Shown: positions 22,650 through 34,185, counted from the stretch's first letter. The stretch is DNA of 64,000 bases from Sebastes aleutianus (GCA_916700875.1 CAKAKS010000074.1:1475732-1539731); one strand, 5' to 3'. The notes: generated from the letters alone by a model not told the origin. Numbers and translations are program-made.

Positions 22650-23322
22650 TTCATTCACACCAAGAGCAAAGTAAAGTTTCACCTCGCTTTACTCGGGGCG
22701 GTATAATTTGTGTTCATTCTGGCTAGACGCGCCGGAGATAGATAGATACCAACAACTTTTCTTTCTGTCATTTCCTCCATCAGCCATGGAAGAAATAATC
22801 ACTGTCGCTGCTTTGTACATGTTGGTGAACTCCTAGATATGTCAGAAAACCAAACGCCGTCGTGTCTGGGTTCATAACATCACCTGGCGGCGAGCTGTAT
22901 TCACATACAGTAACATCACACTGACTGTATCTAGCAGCCACACGTCGCTACTGCGGTATGAACCCAAAATAAACAGATTGTGCTGTGATTTAACTGCAAT
23001 AAACAGATCAAAATGATGCAGATATAACTACAGAATGATGCCGATTTGTAAAAAAATTGAATTCATACTTTGTCAGGTCTGTTACCAAGACGACAAACTT
23101 TTAAAATGCTTGTTTTCTGAATGGAGTTTGGATCGATCATGCCAGGCTCAACATAAAGTCATCTACGCATAAATACGGCAACGATGTTGTTGTTTCTACC
23201 ATAGACAGTCTGTGGTTTATATGTATGTCTATTACGGCTACGTCTATTTGCCTCTTTGCATTGACTTTGTAAGTAATCTCGCCAAAGTAAAAGTTGGCTT
23301 TGCGCTTGGTGTGAACGTACCT
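22650..23322 (+). mobile_element. MITE with TTCACACCAAG terminal repeats, copy 1
   Basis: The left end ATTCACACCAAGAGCAAAGT and the right end CTTTGCGCTTGGTGTGAACG are inverted repeats of one another. A second copy lies inverted at 53690-54178, sharing CTGAATGGAGTTTGGATCGATCA and CCAAACGCCGTCGTGTCTGG. About 670 bp, without a transposase frame. Confidence 0.75.
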
Positions 23323-24249
23323 TGAGACTGTTTATGTTGAGGTGTATTAAATAAGGTTTTAGTGAAGATGCATGTGTTTGAGAAGTAGTGAGCGTCCGAC
23401 TGGATAACTGAGACTTGGATTAGACTGCACCAGTTGTGTGAGAGTTTGTCAACAGATGTTTTGATGTGGTTTTGCTGTTGTTAAACACGGCCCTCATTTA
23501 CTTCAACTCATCAAGACTGTCCTCCGCTTTTTGATTTTCCGTTCACCATAGAGGCATGAGAGAAAAACAACGTTTTCTTCAAGAATTCAAGGTAGCAGGT
23601 GGTGAGTAATTGAAATACAAATGGTCATTTTGTAAGTGAAGTATTCCTTTACGGCCTTGTGCAGAGAGCATAATTGTGTGAAGACGCAGGCACTGTGAAA
23701 CCACAAGAGAAAGACGATTTCATCAGCCTCTGAAATGGGAAAGAATTACAGGATTGAATTGTTGACAGAGTAAAGCCTCTCTCTCTTTATCGGGTCAAGG
23801 ATAAACTCATGAGCTTATGCTTTGGAAGCATATTAAGCTACGTAACAGCTTTCAGCGCAATAACGGACAGAACTTCATACTGCTGGAGAAATGGAATTAC
23901 CTCAGCTCTAAACAGTAGCCCCGCTCCAGCAGGGAGGAGGGTGGAGGCTCTGCGTGTGGTAGCTGCTAGTAATCAGCCTTACCTCTAGAGAGATGACGGT
24001 TAGCTGGACTGTTCCACCTCACATGTCTTCCCACCCCTATGGGAGACACCCACACTCAATTGTGTCAGCAATGTCTTCCTAAGAGCTCCTGGACCATTTG
24101 TGTTGTTGTAGTTGTGCTTTGATGAAACTGTAGGACAGCATACTGATCACTCCAGAGTGAAGCTAGCAAAAGTACTCTTTTTTGTCCGTTGCCCACTTCT
24201 TCAACAAATATATGAAAATGTGCATTTCATGGTTTGAAAATGGCTCGAC
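23323..24249. other. Non-coding, apparently single-copy
   Basis: No repeat or gene signature recognised. Mixed composition with no long open frames. Confidence 0.3.
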
Positions 24250-24500
24250 CAGTAGGCACGTCTGAGAACTGAAGCCAATGCTGAAGTGCCTTAAACCTGC
24301 GTTCTTTCCGCTTCAGGGCGGGGCTACCTGGTGATTGACAGGTTGCTACCACGGCGTTGTCCGGTCTGGGAGTTGTCCGTGTTTTTGTCTTACTACTTTA
24401 ACCCTTTCACAGCGTGCTTTCACTTCATTAAAGTTAATAATAACCTTTTTGGGATTCCAAACCAACGGGTGACGTCACAGTGACTACATCCACTTCTTAT
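24250..24500 (-). mobile_element. Deleted copy of the 34186-34770 MITE
   Basis: In reverse complement it matches both ends of the 34186-34770 element: GGACGTAGTCAC-like and TGACGTCACCC at one end, CAGACCGGACAACTCC and GGCACTTCAGCA at the other. It lacks about half the interior, so it is an internally deleted copy. Confidence 0.7.
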
Positions 24501-24630
24501 GCTCAACACGCCAGCTACTGTTTTAAATCAGCCCTGAATCTTGCGAGGCATTCATAAAACCCATCGACCTCCAGACGAGGGAACCGGAAGTGTTAAAATG
24601 CTAACTCATTTCAGGGGTTTTAGGACTCAT

Positions 24631-24670
24631 TCCCTAGTCCAGGTTACATAAAAGTAACCTGGACTAGGGA
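24631..24670. repeat. Perfect 17-bp hairpin at a hAT boundary
   Basis: TCCCTAGTCCAGGTTAC (24631-24647) is followed after six bases by its exact complement (24654-24670). The right arm spans host flank, the 8-bp target duplicate (24657-24664) and the first six bases of the hAT element. Confidence 0.9.
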
Positions 24671-25393
24671 TGCTAATTTTGAAAGATGTTCTTAACCGTT
24701 AACCAACCCTCATTAACCGATTATTAACCTTTAACCAACAAGATTTGTGCGTCTCATGCAGCTGTGCGCCAGCTGCAGTGTATGAGCAAAGCAGACAACT
24801 GAGTCTCCAGTTCACCGTCCGGGAGCGTTAACTTAGCAGCTAGGATGCTGCGTGTAGTGTCGCGGACATGCAGCCACGTTCCCAGTAAAAGACTCCACCG
24901 CACATTTAGTTTAGTTTAGCAGGTTGTCAGCTGTGTGTCTGCCCGGATTAACAATAGCGAGTGTCCATCAAACAGTGTGTGTGTTTGTGCAATGTTAGCA
25001 TCTGTAGCTCTGCTGGTAGCTTCGTGTTCACCATTGTCACACTCATACGCTCCGTCAGCGCGGCGTAATTTCGGTGGCGTTCTAGCTGTGAACGTAGGTG
25101 TAGCAGACAGTGTGTGTACAGTTTATTTGTCGGTGAATAAATGCTACGAGGCTACAACTCCTCCACTCAAGCGAACTACAGACGGGAGCCGACTTCCTGT
25201 ATCTGTAACGCCGGCTCAGACTCTCTTAAGGTGGACTCTTAAGGTGGACCAGCTTTTCTCCTTAAAGTGACGAGTTTTTCTCAACTTTTTAATTCATTAT
25301 TAACATTTCTTTTAACTGTTTAAACCGATAGCGTTAATCCGTTAAAATGCTTAGTGTCGGTTAGCGGTTAAATGGTTAATTATTAACATCTCT
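24665..25393. mobile_element. Non-autonomous hAT family, best-bounded copy
   Basis: About 729 bp from TAGGGATGCTAATTTTG to ATTATTAACATCTCTA, with inverted AACCGTTAA/TTAACCG themes at both ends. It is flanked by 8-bp near-identical duplicates, ACCTGGAC and ACCTTGAC. The 111-codon frame inside has no hAT transposase or dimerisation motif. Relatives lie at 9460-9985 and 45753-46142. Confidence 0.75.
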
Positions 25394-26244
25394 AACCTTG
25401 ACCTTGAAAACTAATGGATCGTTTACTTCCTGTAGGATACTCTTGGATTTTGGTGCCTGTGGCAACACAACCAGATTTGATCCCTGGCTTCACTAGCAGA
25501 ATTTCAGGACGCTTGCCAGCTCTGCTCGTCGTGTTTTCACTACACTGCTAGAATTTGCTTTCCATGCAAAGTCTCCGGTCTGTAGGCCACGATATATCAG
25601 GTTTTTGTTTTGACATTACTCAACAAGACTAATAACTCCTGTAACGCACTATATGGAAATTAGGCTGCTCCTTATTCCTTCATTTTGATGCTGACGTTTT
25701 GCTGTTGTTCCTTTTTCTCATTGCTTTCACACGAGGCTCTCCAAAACCTCCCGCTACCTCTTCATGGCAATTTAATGAGAGCCCCAAGTAACAAAGTCTA
25801 ATTTTGTTTGTTGCCTTTGTTGGGAAGGTAAAATTGCAACGCTCACTAATAATGCATGTGAATATGACCTGCAGTCAACTGGTTTAGTATTCCAGAAATC
25901 TTCAATGCTTTCACATGCTGAGGTTCAGGAACAGATTTATATTCAAAGCTATGTTGGGGTTTTCTGTCACAACAATAATATAGTGTGCAGCAGCTTCTCG
26001 GTCTCAACGTGCTGCTCTTTCCTTGTTTCAGCACAGTGTCAGAGAAGCATTGTTGCCTTTTGTTTGCAACAGATATAAACACCAGTGAAATTGCAGCCAC
26101 CCAGTGTGATGCCACTCAGCTCTACGGAGCCTTTTACCCTCTTTGAGCTCATTGTTTTAGTTTAACAGCCCACAAATTCTGCTCTTATCATTTTGTTTCC
26201 AGCCACAGCAAGATTTATTTTTCAGCAAACAAGGTCTGAAAGTT
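25394..26244. other. Non-coding; 25640-26140 possible CNE
   Basis: 25640-26140 is free of repeat marks and contains runs such as CATGGCAATTTAATGAGAGC and TCACTAATAATGCATG that look like conserved unique sequence. No splice-bounded frame. Regulatory reading is speculative. Confidence 0.25.
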
Positions 26245-26310
26245 AAAAACTAGCTGGTGAACAAAGTCAAACATTTAGCAGTTAAAGAGCCAGATATTTC
26301 CCTCAGGAGA
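26245..26310 (-). repeat. Inverted fragment of the 41.1-kb MITE
   Basis: Its reverse complement matches about 41290-41340 (ATATCTGGCTCTTTA ... CACCAGCTAGTT). Only a short piece remains. Confidence 0.55.
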
Positions 26311-26567
26311 AAGCATGTTGGGCTGCCTGAGGTGGTAAACACATCTATTAATGCACCTTTAAGGCCAGCTCACCATCGTTTTAACACTCTAGATGCTATT
26401 ATTCTGTTAATATCATCAAATTTTCAACCATTTTCCTGCCCAAACACTTCAAATATTCAAAGTTTCTCTGCGGAATTTCTATCTTTTAAAGGTGGAAACA
26501 CCTGAATTCACTCCTCATCGAACCCCTACACTGAAACCCAGAATAATAAAATGTCATTAAACAAATT

Positions 26568-27202
26568 AGATCTGCAAAGATTAATCGACTAGCTGTCAAC
26601 TATTAAAATTATCACCAACTATTTTGATGATTGATTAATCGGTTTGAGTCACTTTTAAAAAACTAGAATTACCACCTCGCAGCTGTACGTCTCCGCCAAC
26701 CAGTCAAGTTGCAGTTTACATCCATGTCTGTCCAAAATGTCATCACTTCATCATTTTATCCTGTTAAGACATTTGTGTGAAATTGTCATAATTAGTATAT
26801 AAATTGTTGAGTTATGACCAAAAATGGGTTTGTGAGGTCACAGTGACCTTCGACCACCAAAATCAAATCATTTCATCCTTGATTCCAAATTTGAATTAAT
26901 TCCCTCCTGAGATATCGCGTTCAAAAGACTGGGACGTAGGTAAATAAAAGTCTAAATTCTCTGATTCCAGCTTCTTAAATGTGAATATTTTCTGGTTTCT
27001 TTCCTCCGCTGTGACAGTAAACTGAATATCTTTGACTTGTGGACAAAACAAGACATGTGAGGACGTCATCTTGGGCTTTGGGAAACACTGATCCACATTT
27101 TTCACCATTTTCTGACAATTTATACCAAACTACTTATCGATTAATCAAAAACATAATTGACAGATTAATTATCAATACAAATAAATATTAGTTGCAGCCC
27201 TA
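26568..27202. mobile_element. hAT-like element with GTTGCAGCCCTA end
   Basis: The left end ATTAATCGACTAGCTGTCAAC and the right end ATTAGTTGCAGCCCTA are the inverted termini of a common fish hAT-type repeat. It contains an inverted copy of repeat D, showing nesting. No transposase. Confidence 0.6.
26669..26935 (-). repeat. Dispersed repeat D, copy 2 (inverted, nested)
   Basis: Reverse complement of the 14729-15020 block: TGTCTGTCCAAAATG, TCACTTCATCATTTTATCCTG, AGGTCACAGTGACCTT. It lies inside the hAT-like element at 26568-27202. Confidence 0.75.
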
Positions 27203-27257
27203 AAGTGAATAAATATATGACAGATATGTTAAGACGATCCAGTTTAAAGAGTTTATG

Positions 27258-27925
27258 TTAAGGCTGGCCCACACATAACCACATGTTGTGTTCAATTTAA
27301 CAGTTTTGTTCCTATCGTGTGGAGAGAAACAGCAACACCACACTAACAGATTTATTCATGAACAACAAGAATCCCCATTAAAAAAAAGAAAATCTCACAA
27401 AATATCTTGTAATCAAATGTGAATTTAGTGTAAACAAACATGGCGGACGACGGGGAGGAAGAATTAATGTTTAATATTTACGAGGCCAGGATGGACTTCT
27501 GAGCCGATCGGGTGGATGTAAAAAACACTCTTGACATACCTCACACCACTGGAACATCTGGAAAGATGGTCTTTAGAGAGGAAAACATGCACTTTCTCAA
27601 AATAGTTTGTGGTGCTGGGAGTAGATCCCAGTAGATATGCACTTTTTCAAATAAAAAATGACTTGCTCCCACACACACTGTTCTCTGCTTTATATTAGTC
27701 AACGTTTCAGTCAACAAGGACCTTAATGTCCTGATGAAGGTCCTTCATGTCCTGATGAAGGTCCTTCATGTCCTGATGAAGGACCTTCATGTCCTGATGA
27801 AAGTCCTTGTGCAAGTCATTTTTTATTTGAAAAAGCTAGTCTTCAGAACCATTAAAACATCTGGGCTTTGCTGACGAATCAGGTCCAAAAATCTGCTTGA
27901 TTCTCGTGTAGTGTGTACCCGGCAT
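27258..27925. mobile_element. Possible Harbinger-like non-autonomous element
   Basis: The left edge GGCTGGCCCACACATAACC and the right edge GTGTAGTGTGTACCCGGCA are weak inverted termini, each beside TAA, which would fit a 3-bp PIF/Harbinger target site. The interior has no open transposase but carries the 25-bp inverted repeat and 21-bp tandem repeats described separately. Confidence 0.4.
27642..27835. repeat. 25-bp perfect inverted repeat around 21-bp tandem repeats
   Basis: The arm at 27642-27666 (CTTTTTCAAATAAAAAATGA and onward) is exactly complementary to 27811-27835. Between them lie about four 21-bp units at 27727-27809, TGTCCTGATGAAGGTCCTTC-A, each itself almost a palindrome (ATGAAGG-n-CCTTCAT). 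A transcript would fold into a long stem with secondary hairpins. Confidence 0.92.
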
Positions 27926-29492
27926 AAGACACACTGATTGGCCAATATGATATTTGATAAAAGACCGCTAGTGGTCTAACATACCCGAAAACCAGTGTAT
28001 TGTTTTAACCTTAGACAGGAGACACATCCTGTGTGTGTGTGTGTGTGTGTGTAGAAGTTTTGTACACAGTATCAGTGGTGTATGTGAACATCATCTCCAC
28101 CTCTGGATTCAGTCCCACAGGATCCTCTGGTGTTCCAGCTGTGTCATTTAGCAGGTGAGCGGTCCCGTCAGCAGCTTTACCCTCCACCTCCCCGTCCTCC
28201 TCTGGCCTCCTGCTGTCTCCTCGTCCCCATGAGTGAGAGATGAACCGGGCATGTTGTCCAGTTTTTAAAACCATTCCAGCTGTAATGCTGCACCGCTGGG
28301 AGAGGTGCAATGTTTTGTATGCTGACCTGACATTGTGTGAGAAGGAGCTTGCCAAGGTTAACTGGGTTGTAGCGCCCAGTGGCTATGTGCCTTCACACGG
28401 TATGCACCAACACACCTGCGTAAGAATATCTCCCAGGGCTAACGGAGAATAAGGTGCATTTAACTCTGCTCTGTTTCAGTGCTAATCGGGGTGAAGCAGT
28501 CAAGAACAATGCATGATGGAAACATCTTACTTACTACACTCCTGAGCTGCATACATTAGCATAGCAATAAGGAAACAGACTTTTGTGAAGCTTCTCCTGA
28601 AAGCTTTTAGATGGAGCTAATTTTAACATTCATGCAATACATGAGGACAAATATGTCAACAGAAATGTTTGTTGTCTAGTTCGTTAATTGGCATAACGAA
28701 GGCCGTTGTCAGTATTGTGTCTATGCTAATCATAATGATTATGGATGAATATTTGGCAGCTTTTTTTTTTCATAAAAATTAACATAAAAAATGAATTCAG
28801 ATAATTAGCAGGAAGGAAACATATTCACTGTCAATGGATTCCATTAGATCTCCTACATTATCTGCTCATGGCATCTAAAGCATGATCTACATGTTTATGG
28901 TTATGGTATGTTACGGTTATGTAGGCAACTCAGAGCACATAGTTAAGGTCAGGGAGATGATGTTTGGGAGACTGTGTCCTTGGTTAATTATTGAGGCAGG
29001 ACGTGTTGACTTGGGACACAAAACCCGGTGTCCCCGGTTTGTACTCCCATCCATCCATCCTCATAGCAGATTCTTTCAATAGTTTTAAATTGTTTACATC
29101 ATTGAATGCTTGCAGTCGTCTTCTTCCTATCCTTTATCGGCACATTGCTGCATTTCTTTGTGTATTACCACCGACTGCGTCCTGGTGCCTCTGCGTGATG
29201 CAAACCAAATGGGGATCCTCTCATTGCTCCATACTAGCGTTCAAAATCTCCACAGGGTACCTTATTTTCACCCTCCACTCCTGTCTTATGACTGACTGCA
29301 AACCATGTTTGGGTCTTTTTTTTGTGGAGCAGTTTATACTCCAACAGAGCAGGGTTTTATAACGGTGGATGCTGTTATACAGGTAACATGATAGGGTATG
29401 GGCGATTGGACGAATATATCGGCTATCAGTGTTTTGGAGTATATCGACGTTTATTTTTTTTTGGGCGATGTTTTTCATTTTATTTTGCTAAT
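27926..29492. other. Non-coding, one microsatellite
   Basis: Contains (GT)11 at 28031-28052. The rest shows no recognisable gene. 28640-28860 is AT-rich and 29390-29470 may be hAT debris (ATATCGGCTATCAG). Open frames at 28240-28452 and 28991-29362 have no domain support. Confidence 0.35.
28031..28052. repeat. (GT)11 microsatellite
   Basis: Eleven uninterrupted GT units. Confidence 0.97.
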
Positions 29493-29727
29493 TTAAAGGT
29501 CCCATGTCGTGCTCATTTTCAGGTTCATACTTGTATTTTGTGTTTCTACTAGAACATGTTTACATGCTGTAATGTTAAGAAAAAAACGTTATTATCCTCG
29601 TACTGTCTGCCTGAATATACCCGTGTTTACCCTCCGTCTGAAACACTCCGTTTTAGTGCATTTCAACGGAATAGCAATGGATTGCATTGCTAGGCAACAG
29701 TTTGGGTCCATGTTCACTTCCTGTCAG
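29493..29727 (+). mobile_element. MITE E, left half, copy 1
   Basis: Starts TTAAAGGTCCCATGTCGTGC and shares TTCAGGTTCATACTTGTATT, ACATGTTTACATGCT, CTCGTACTGTCTG and CTGAAACRCTCCGTTTTAG with 32294-32745. It then runs directly into 28S-derived sequence at about 29728, so the right half is replaced or deleted. Confidence 0.8.
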
Positions 29728-29922
29728 CGCACGCCAGCTGAGGTGGGATCCCGGCCCCGCCGGGTCGGGCGCACCACCGGCCCGTTTCACCCGCACCGTC
29801 AGGGAGGTGGAGCGTGAGCAAGTGCGATAGGATCTGAAAGATGATGACGAGAGGTTAACGTCACAGAGCCGTTTTGCGAGTACGAGTACATGAGCACAGT
29901 ATCGGTATCGGTGCATCCCTAT
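29728..29922 (+). mobile_element. 28S-rRNA-derived chimeric repeat, copy 1
   Basis: 29728-29848 matches the 28S rRNA D2-flank: GCTGAGGTGGGATCCCGGCC, GGGCGCACCACCGGCCCG, GGGAGGTGGAGCGTGAGC, GATAGGAyCyGAAAGATG. The rRNA match stops after GATGATGA, where a non-rRNA tail begins: CGAGAGGTTAACGTCAC, then GAGCCGTTTTGCGAGTACGA and GTATCGGTGCATCCCTA. The middle of the tail is deleted relative to copies at 47.6 and 63.9 kb. This is an rRNA pseudogene-like fragment within a mobile repeat, not an rDNA unit. Confidence 0.85.
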
Positions 29923-31500
29923 AGTCGACTAAGAACTTCTTTGTCTGAGGACAGCCCTGGTTGTTACTAAGCCCAAAAGGATGTCACACTTCCTAGACTA
30001 GAAAACAATCTGGCCAGTGATTGTAATCCATCCAGCCTTTACATTTTCCTTCAGAAACAAATTAGCAGTTTATAGACAAAAGAAGAATCAGCGGTTGACA
30101 CTTTGCCACATACTGTTTTGTTGAGCGTTCCAGTATGTTAGCCTATCCTTCAGGAATTGTGGAGCCAGACGGGCCCACGTTCCTGATTATGCTCATGTGT
30201 TACAAGGCCTGTGTTTGTTTCTCCATTCCTTGATCTGCTCCTGAGGGATAAGGAGATATAGGCCACTGTGAAGTGGTTCGTTGAGCCTATCGGCACAGAG
30301 CCTGTGGTGGTGGTGGTGATGATGGCAATGCACAGCGCAACGAAGTGGCCCAATTAAACACAAAGCCTTCCTTATAAAGCACATCCCAGCACTCAAAGGT
30401 GTGATAAACTGCAATAATTCTCCGTTAGGTAGCCTTCATGTTTTTAGGTAAGCCTCGTCATGAGCTGAGCAGTGGGCTCCATCAATAATGAAATCTTTGT
30501 ATTTACTACTGGAGCTTATAAATAACTCTCCCTCTAGACTTCACTGATGTGATGCTGATGAGAGAAATGAGATGGAGAGAATGATAGAGGGCGGGGCGCT
30601 ACAGGAAAGCTGATTTCCTAAGGCCTCACACTGGAGCAGCAAAGGTTAATTGGATTCTGTCAACATGATATTGTCGGGAAATGTTTAATTCTCTCAGATC
30701 ACCACTTGCACGTCATTTTCTTCTTTGGAGAAAATAACGGTTTGATCTCGTCATCATCGGTGCACGGCAACTTTCAGGACTCAATAATGCCCTCTGATAA
30801 TGTTTCAGCTGGTTGTTTCTTGATTTTTCCTGGAATATTTGAAGAAAACAGACAAATATGGAACAGAATAGCTTCTGATCTCCAACACTGGACCAATATG
30901 TCCCTCTCTTTGTTAAGTAACACCATGAGCAGGCGTGCTTACAGAGTCTAGGACACGATGCAGCCTATCTAGCGAAAAGAGGAAGATTTGGATTTCCACA
31001 TTATATAAAGCAAAACCGCTTAAACCCGCTTTTTGAGAAGTACAGTACACGGCAGACTCCGTGTTACGTAACTGACGGCAGTACACGGTACTCATCCATC
31101 GTGAGGAAGTAAAGAGGTGGGGGTGTTTTTGTCCCTGGGATTTGTGTCAATAGAAAAAAAGAAGAAGTTCTCACGCTCACTAGCTTAGTGCTGTGTGTTG
31201 CAGCGAGGCTCAGACACTCCCTGTGTTTGTGTTTATCTCTCCCTCGTCTGGAAGCTGCTTCTGGTTCGCTCTGAGCCCTGATGGATGGTGCTGGAGCGGC
31301 CGCGGTGCAGAGACGCACGACTGTGTTTCAGATGAGCTGACCTTGTTGTCCTGTGCTGATTAAGAGAGAGAGAGTACAGTATTGACTCATCATCAACACC
31401 ATCGCTCCCGAAACCTGACCCGCCTTCCTCAAGGAATATAGAAAAGAAGGAAGGGTCATTACCTCATCGGGACACTATTCTAATTTCACAACTGCAAGTA
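29923..31500. other. Non-coding, no confident feature
   Basis: 30520-30700 looks unique and could be conserved. The frames at 30150-30414 include a short (GGT)n tract near 30303. No repeats with clear ends and no RNA genes recognised. Confidence 0.3.
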
Positions 31501-31930
31501 TAAAGGTCCAGATTTATAGAGGCATACAAAATTTGCCGATTAGCGCCACCACCTGACCACCTCCTATTAGGAAACAATATGGAGAGAGCTGGCTCACGTT
31601 AAAAATGAACAGTCGCTCCTTAGAGTGTTTTTTAGTACAACGAGCTAACAAACCAGGTACGGTGAGCGCAGACACCGATACCTGCTAATTAGTGCTAACA
31701 TAGAAATAAAATAATACTAGAATTTCACTAACTGAAAAAACTAGAAATAGACTTCTTGGAGGGTCTGTTAGTACATTAATTAACCGCACAATATTTGCAA
31801 GAAAATTCCTCCAAAAGACACCAATACCACAAACACGGCCGAGCTAGCGGCTAGCCGTAACAGCACCCACCTGTCACTCAATGTGGCCACTCCCTTAATT
31901 ATGCATAACTTTAAAGGTCTTATTGGTAAC
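31501..31930. repeat. Probable dispersed repeat
   Basis: Contains GGTCCAGATTTATAGAGGCA and ends with CCACCTGTCACTCAATGTGG, CCCTTAATTATGCATAAC and AAAGGTCTTATTGG. I associate these with a common fish DNA repeat. No second copy in the window, so the call is by recognition only. Confidence 0.35.
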
Positions 31931-32035
31931 ATTTTATGTAGACGAATATTTTTTTATTATTTGTATTATTATTATTTTTTTAATAATACATCCACAGAGC
32001 TTCAGAAAAGTGATGAATAAAAGTATGGTTTTTAC

Positions 32036-32038
<3 letters not shown>

Positions 32039-32069
<31 letters not shown>
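32039..32069. repeat. (AT)n microsatellite
   Basis: About 15 AT units. It precedes a hAT-like segment. Confidence 0.97.
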
Positions 32070-32071
<2 letters not shown>

Positions 32072-32084
32072 GAATTAATCATTT

Positions 32085-32276
32085 AAAACATTTTGACAGG
32101 TTCAAAATGAATGTTTTGTTTATCTCTGTGGAAGATATCTGATGTTTGGTTCGCACGTCTTACAAGGCTTGTGAGCCAATAGTATAACAACGCTGGTATC
32201 ACATGGTCTCTCTGTGTCGTCAGCGAAGAAAGTTGCCAAGTAGTCGCGTTATTATGGCTATACTGTGACAGCCCTA
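32085..32276. mobile_element. hAT-like right-end fragment
   Basis: Ends TACTGTGACAGCCCTA, the complement of the TAGGGCTGTCAC terminus seen at 20783. The left boundary is unknown. Confidence 0.45.
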
Positions 32277-32293
32277 AATACTTTGTCATTTAC

Positions 32294-32745
32294 TTAAAGG
32301 GGGGTTTTCAGGTTCATACTTGTATTTTGGGTATCTACTAGAACATGTTTACATGCTTTCATGTTCAAGAAACACATTATTTTTCTCGTACTGTCTGTCT
32401 GAATATACCTGTATTCACCCTCTGTCTGAAACGCTCCGTTTTAGCGTCCGTCTCTTTAAGACCGCCTCCTGAAAAGGCCCAGTCTGCTCTGATTGGCTTG
32501 TGAGAAAAATATGGCGCACCTTTGCAAAGGTAGTTCTGAAGCTGAGGGTGATATATTGTAATGAGCCTGCTTGTGACATAGGAAGTTGAATGGAAGTTGA
32601 ATCACATGTTTTCTGATCTAAGCAGCCCACAAAAGACTGACTGGGTCGTCTTATTTCACAGTTTGTGGGTTGGTAGGAACTCCAGATAACCAGATGATTG
32701 AGCACAAGCACTGAAAAAGAGTTTTTCATGACGTGTCCCCTTTAA
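32294..32745 (+). mobile_element. MITE E, near-complete copy 2
   Basis: About 452 bp from TTAAAGGGGGGTTTTCAGG to GACGTGTCCCCTTTAA, so both ends read TTAAAGG when taken inward. It shares the left half with 29493-29727. No coding capacity. The superfamily is uncertain. Confidence 0.75.
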
Positions 32746-32847
32746 TAGTTACAGTAGATCTGCTTTACTTAACAACACTAAACTTGAGCTCATCGTTATT
32801 TTGAGAACTTGTAATAACAGCAGACACAGTGCGTCTGTACTGACTCT

Positions 32848-32850
<3 letters not shown>

Positions 32851-32910
<60 letters not shown>
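32851..32910. repeat. (TG)30 microsatellite
   Basis: Thirty uninterrupted TG units, a length that can favour Z-DNA and high mutability. Confidence 0.98.
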
Positions 32911-32915
<5 letters not shown>

Positions 32916-33359
32916 CAGCATAAGCACCATTATTAAGCTCAATTAGTCCTTGAAACCACTTTGCCAGCCCTCCGACAGTTTAGAAGTTTTGGGAGCCGGA
33001 GTGTTTAGAGATTGGCTTTATGTAAGCAGAGAACCTGCACTCCAGTGATAACACCAAGCTTATATGGCAGGCAGTGGGAAATCTCCATCCAGGACTTAAC
33101 CTCCATGGATGAGAGATTATTACTGGCAGCTCTGGGTCGCAAAAGAGCACAACCCGTTTGTCCTTGGGGCACGTTTATCCGTATGGCATGCTGCTGTTAG
33201 AGTTCCAGTTGATGCAGGGTCTTCCCATCACAAGCTGCATCACATCGCAATGAGTTCAAGGGTTTACCATTTACATTTTAGAGGGCAACTATTTGTGACA
33301 TCAAGTTATTTCAAACATACTTATCATCAACCAGGAAACATTTGGATGTTTAGCACTGC

Positions 33360-33378
33360 TTATATATATATATATATA
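33360..33378. repeat. (TA)n short microsatellite
   Basis: About nine TA units. Confidence 0.9.
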
Positions 33379-33904
33379 GTGTGAATATTTTAAAGTGACG
33401 CCGTGACAGCACATACTGTGTGCCCTTTCTGTCTCGCTCTGTTCCTGTTGGTGCGCCGCTCCCTGATTACTGCAGTGATGTAAAAGTGGCTGTAATTTGA
33501 ATGTGCTGTAATTTGGATGAGCAGTTAATTAAAGTTTAGCTGTTGTGGTTAACACCGCCGCGAGTTCATTTCAGGAGATTCGTGATGTTTCATTTCATGC
33601 CACCCTGAAACAGCCTCACTCCTTTAAACTATATGCATGGAATAATAATTGTCAAAAGTAAAAGTGAAGAAAAACGGTTACCGTCTTGCAAAATGTATTC
33701 CTAGATTTCTTAAAACTATACTTAAAACTAAAATAGTACATGAGATACAAATGAAGCAACATGAAATACACATCAAATATGGCAGCTCGGTCAATGGCCC
33801 TACGCTTTAAACTATGATGCTCTGCTTTAGTTACCCCTCTGGTGTCAGTTTTGCATTCGTTACCTGCATACACATTCTTTCCAAAATAAACTTCCATTTC
33901 CACA

Positions 33905-34140
33905 GGAAACAACTTGTTTAGGTTTAGGAAAAGATCGTGGTTTGGGTTAAAATAATTATGTTTGTCACGTAGTTAAGTAGGATGCGTAATGTAAGTGTTG
34001 TAGTACCTCTACCTAACTTAAAATGAGTCAACGTTGACTTTTGGTTTCACATGGAACACAAACGTCCGTCTCCTGGTTTCTGGACACAAACATCCACCCC
34101 GACCTCGACTATAACACTCTTTATAATACTTCCTCCTTTA
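33905..34140. repeat. Probable dispersed repeat (GGTTTAGGAAAAGATC type)
   Basis: TTAGGTTTAGGAAAAGATCG and GGTTTGGGTTAAAAT followed by ACGTTGACTTTTGGTTTCAC resemble a common fish repeat. It abuts the MITE at 34186. No second copy in the window. Confidence 0.4.
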
Positions 34141-34185
34141 CTCCCACCATGACTACGGCTAGAGCGTCATAGTTTTATGCTTAAG

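Larger units (their letters stand above)
32746..33904. other. Non-coding with microsatellites
   Basis: Contains (TG)30 at 32851-32910 and a short (TA)n at 33360-33378. A splice-acceptor-like TTTTCCAG follows the TG tract but no open exon follows. 33652-33904 may be repeat-derived. Confidence 0.35.

Noticed and set aside
29728..29848. A true 28S rRNA gene fragment of an rDNA unit
   Set aside because: Only about 120 bp match, the sequence is joined to a non-rRNA tail, and four other loci in the window share that tail. It is a dispersed repeat.
32911..32920. Splice acceptor TTTTCCAG after the (TG)30 tract
   Set aside because: TG tracts often mimic acceptor context. No open exon with a donor follows.
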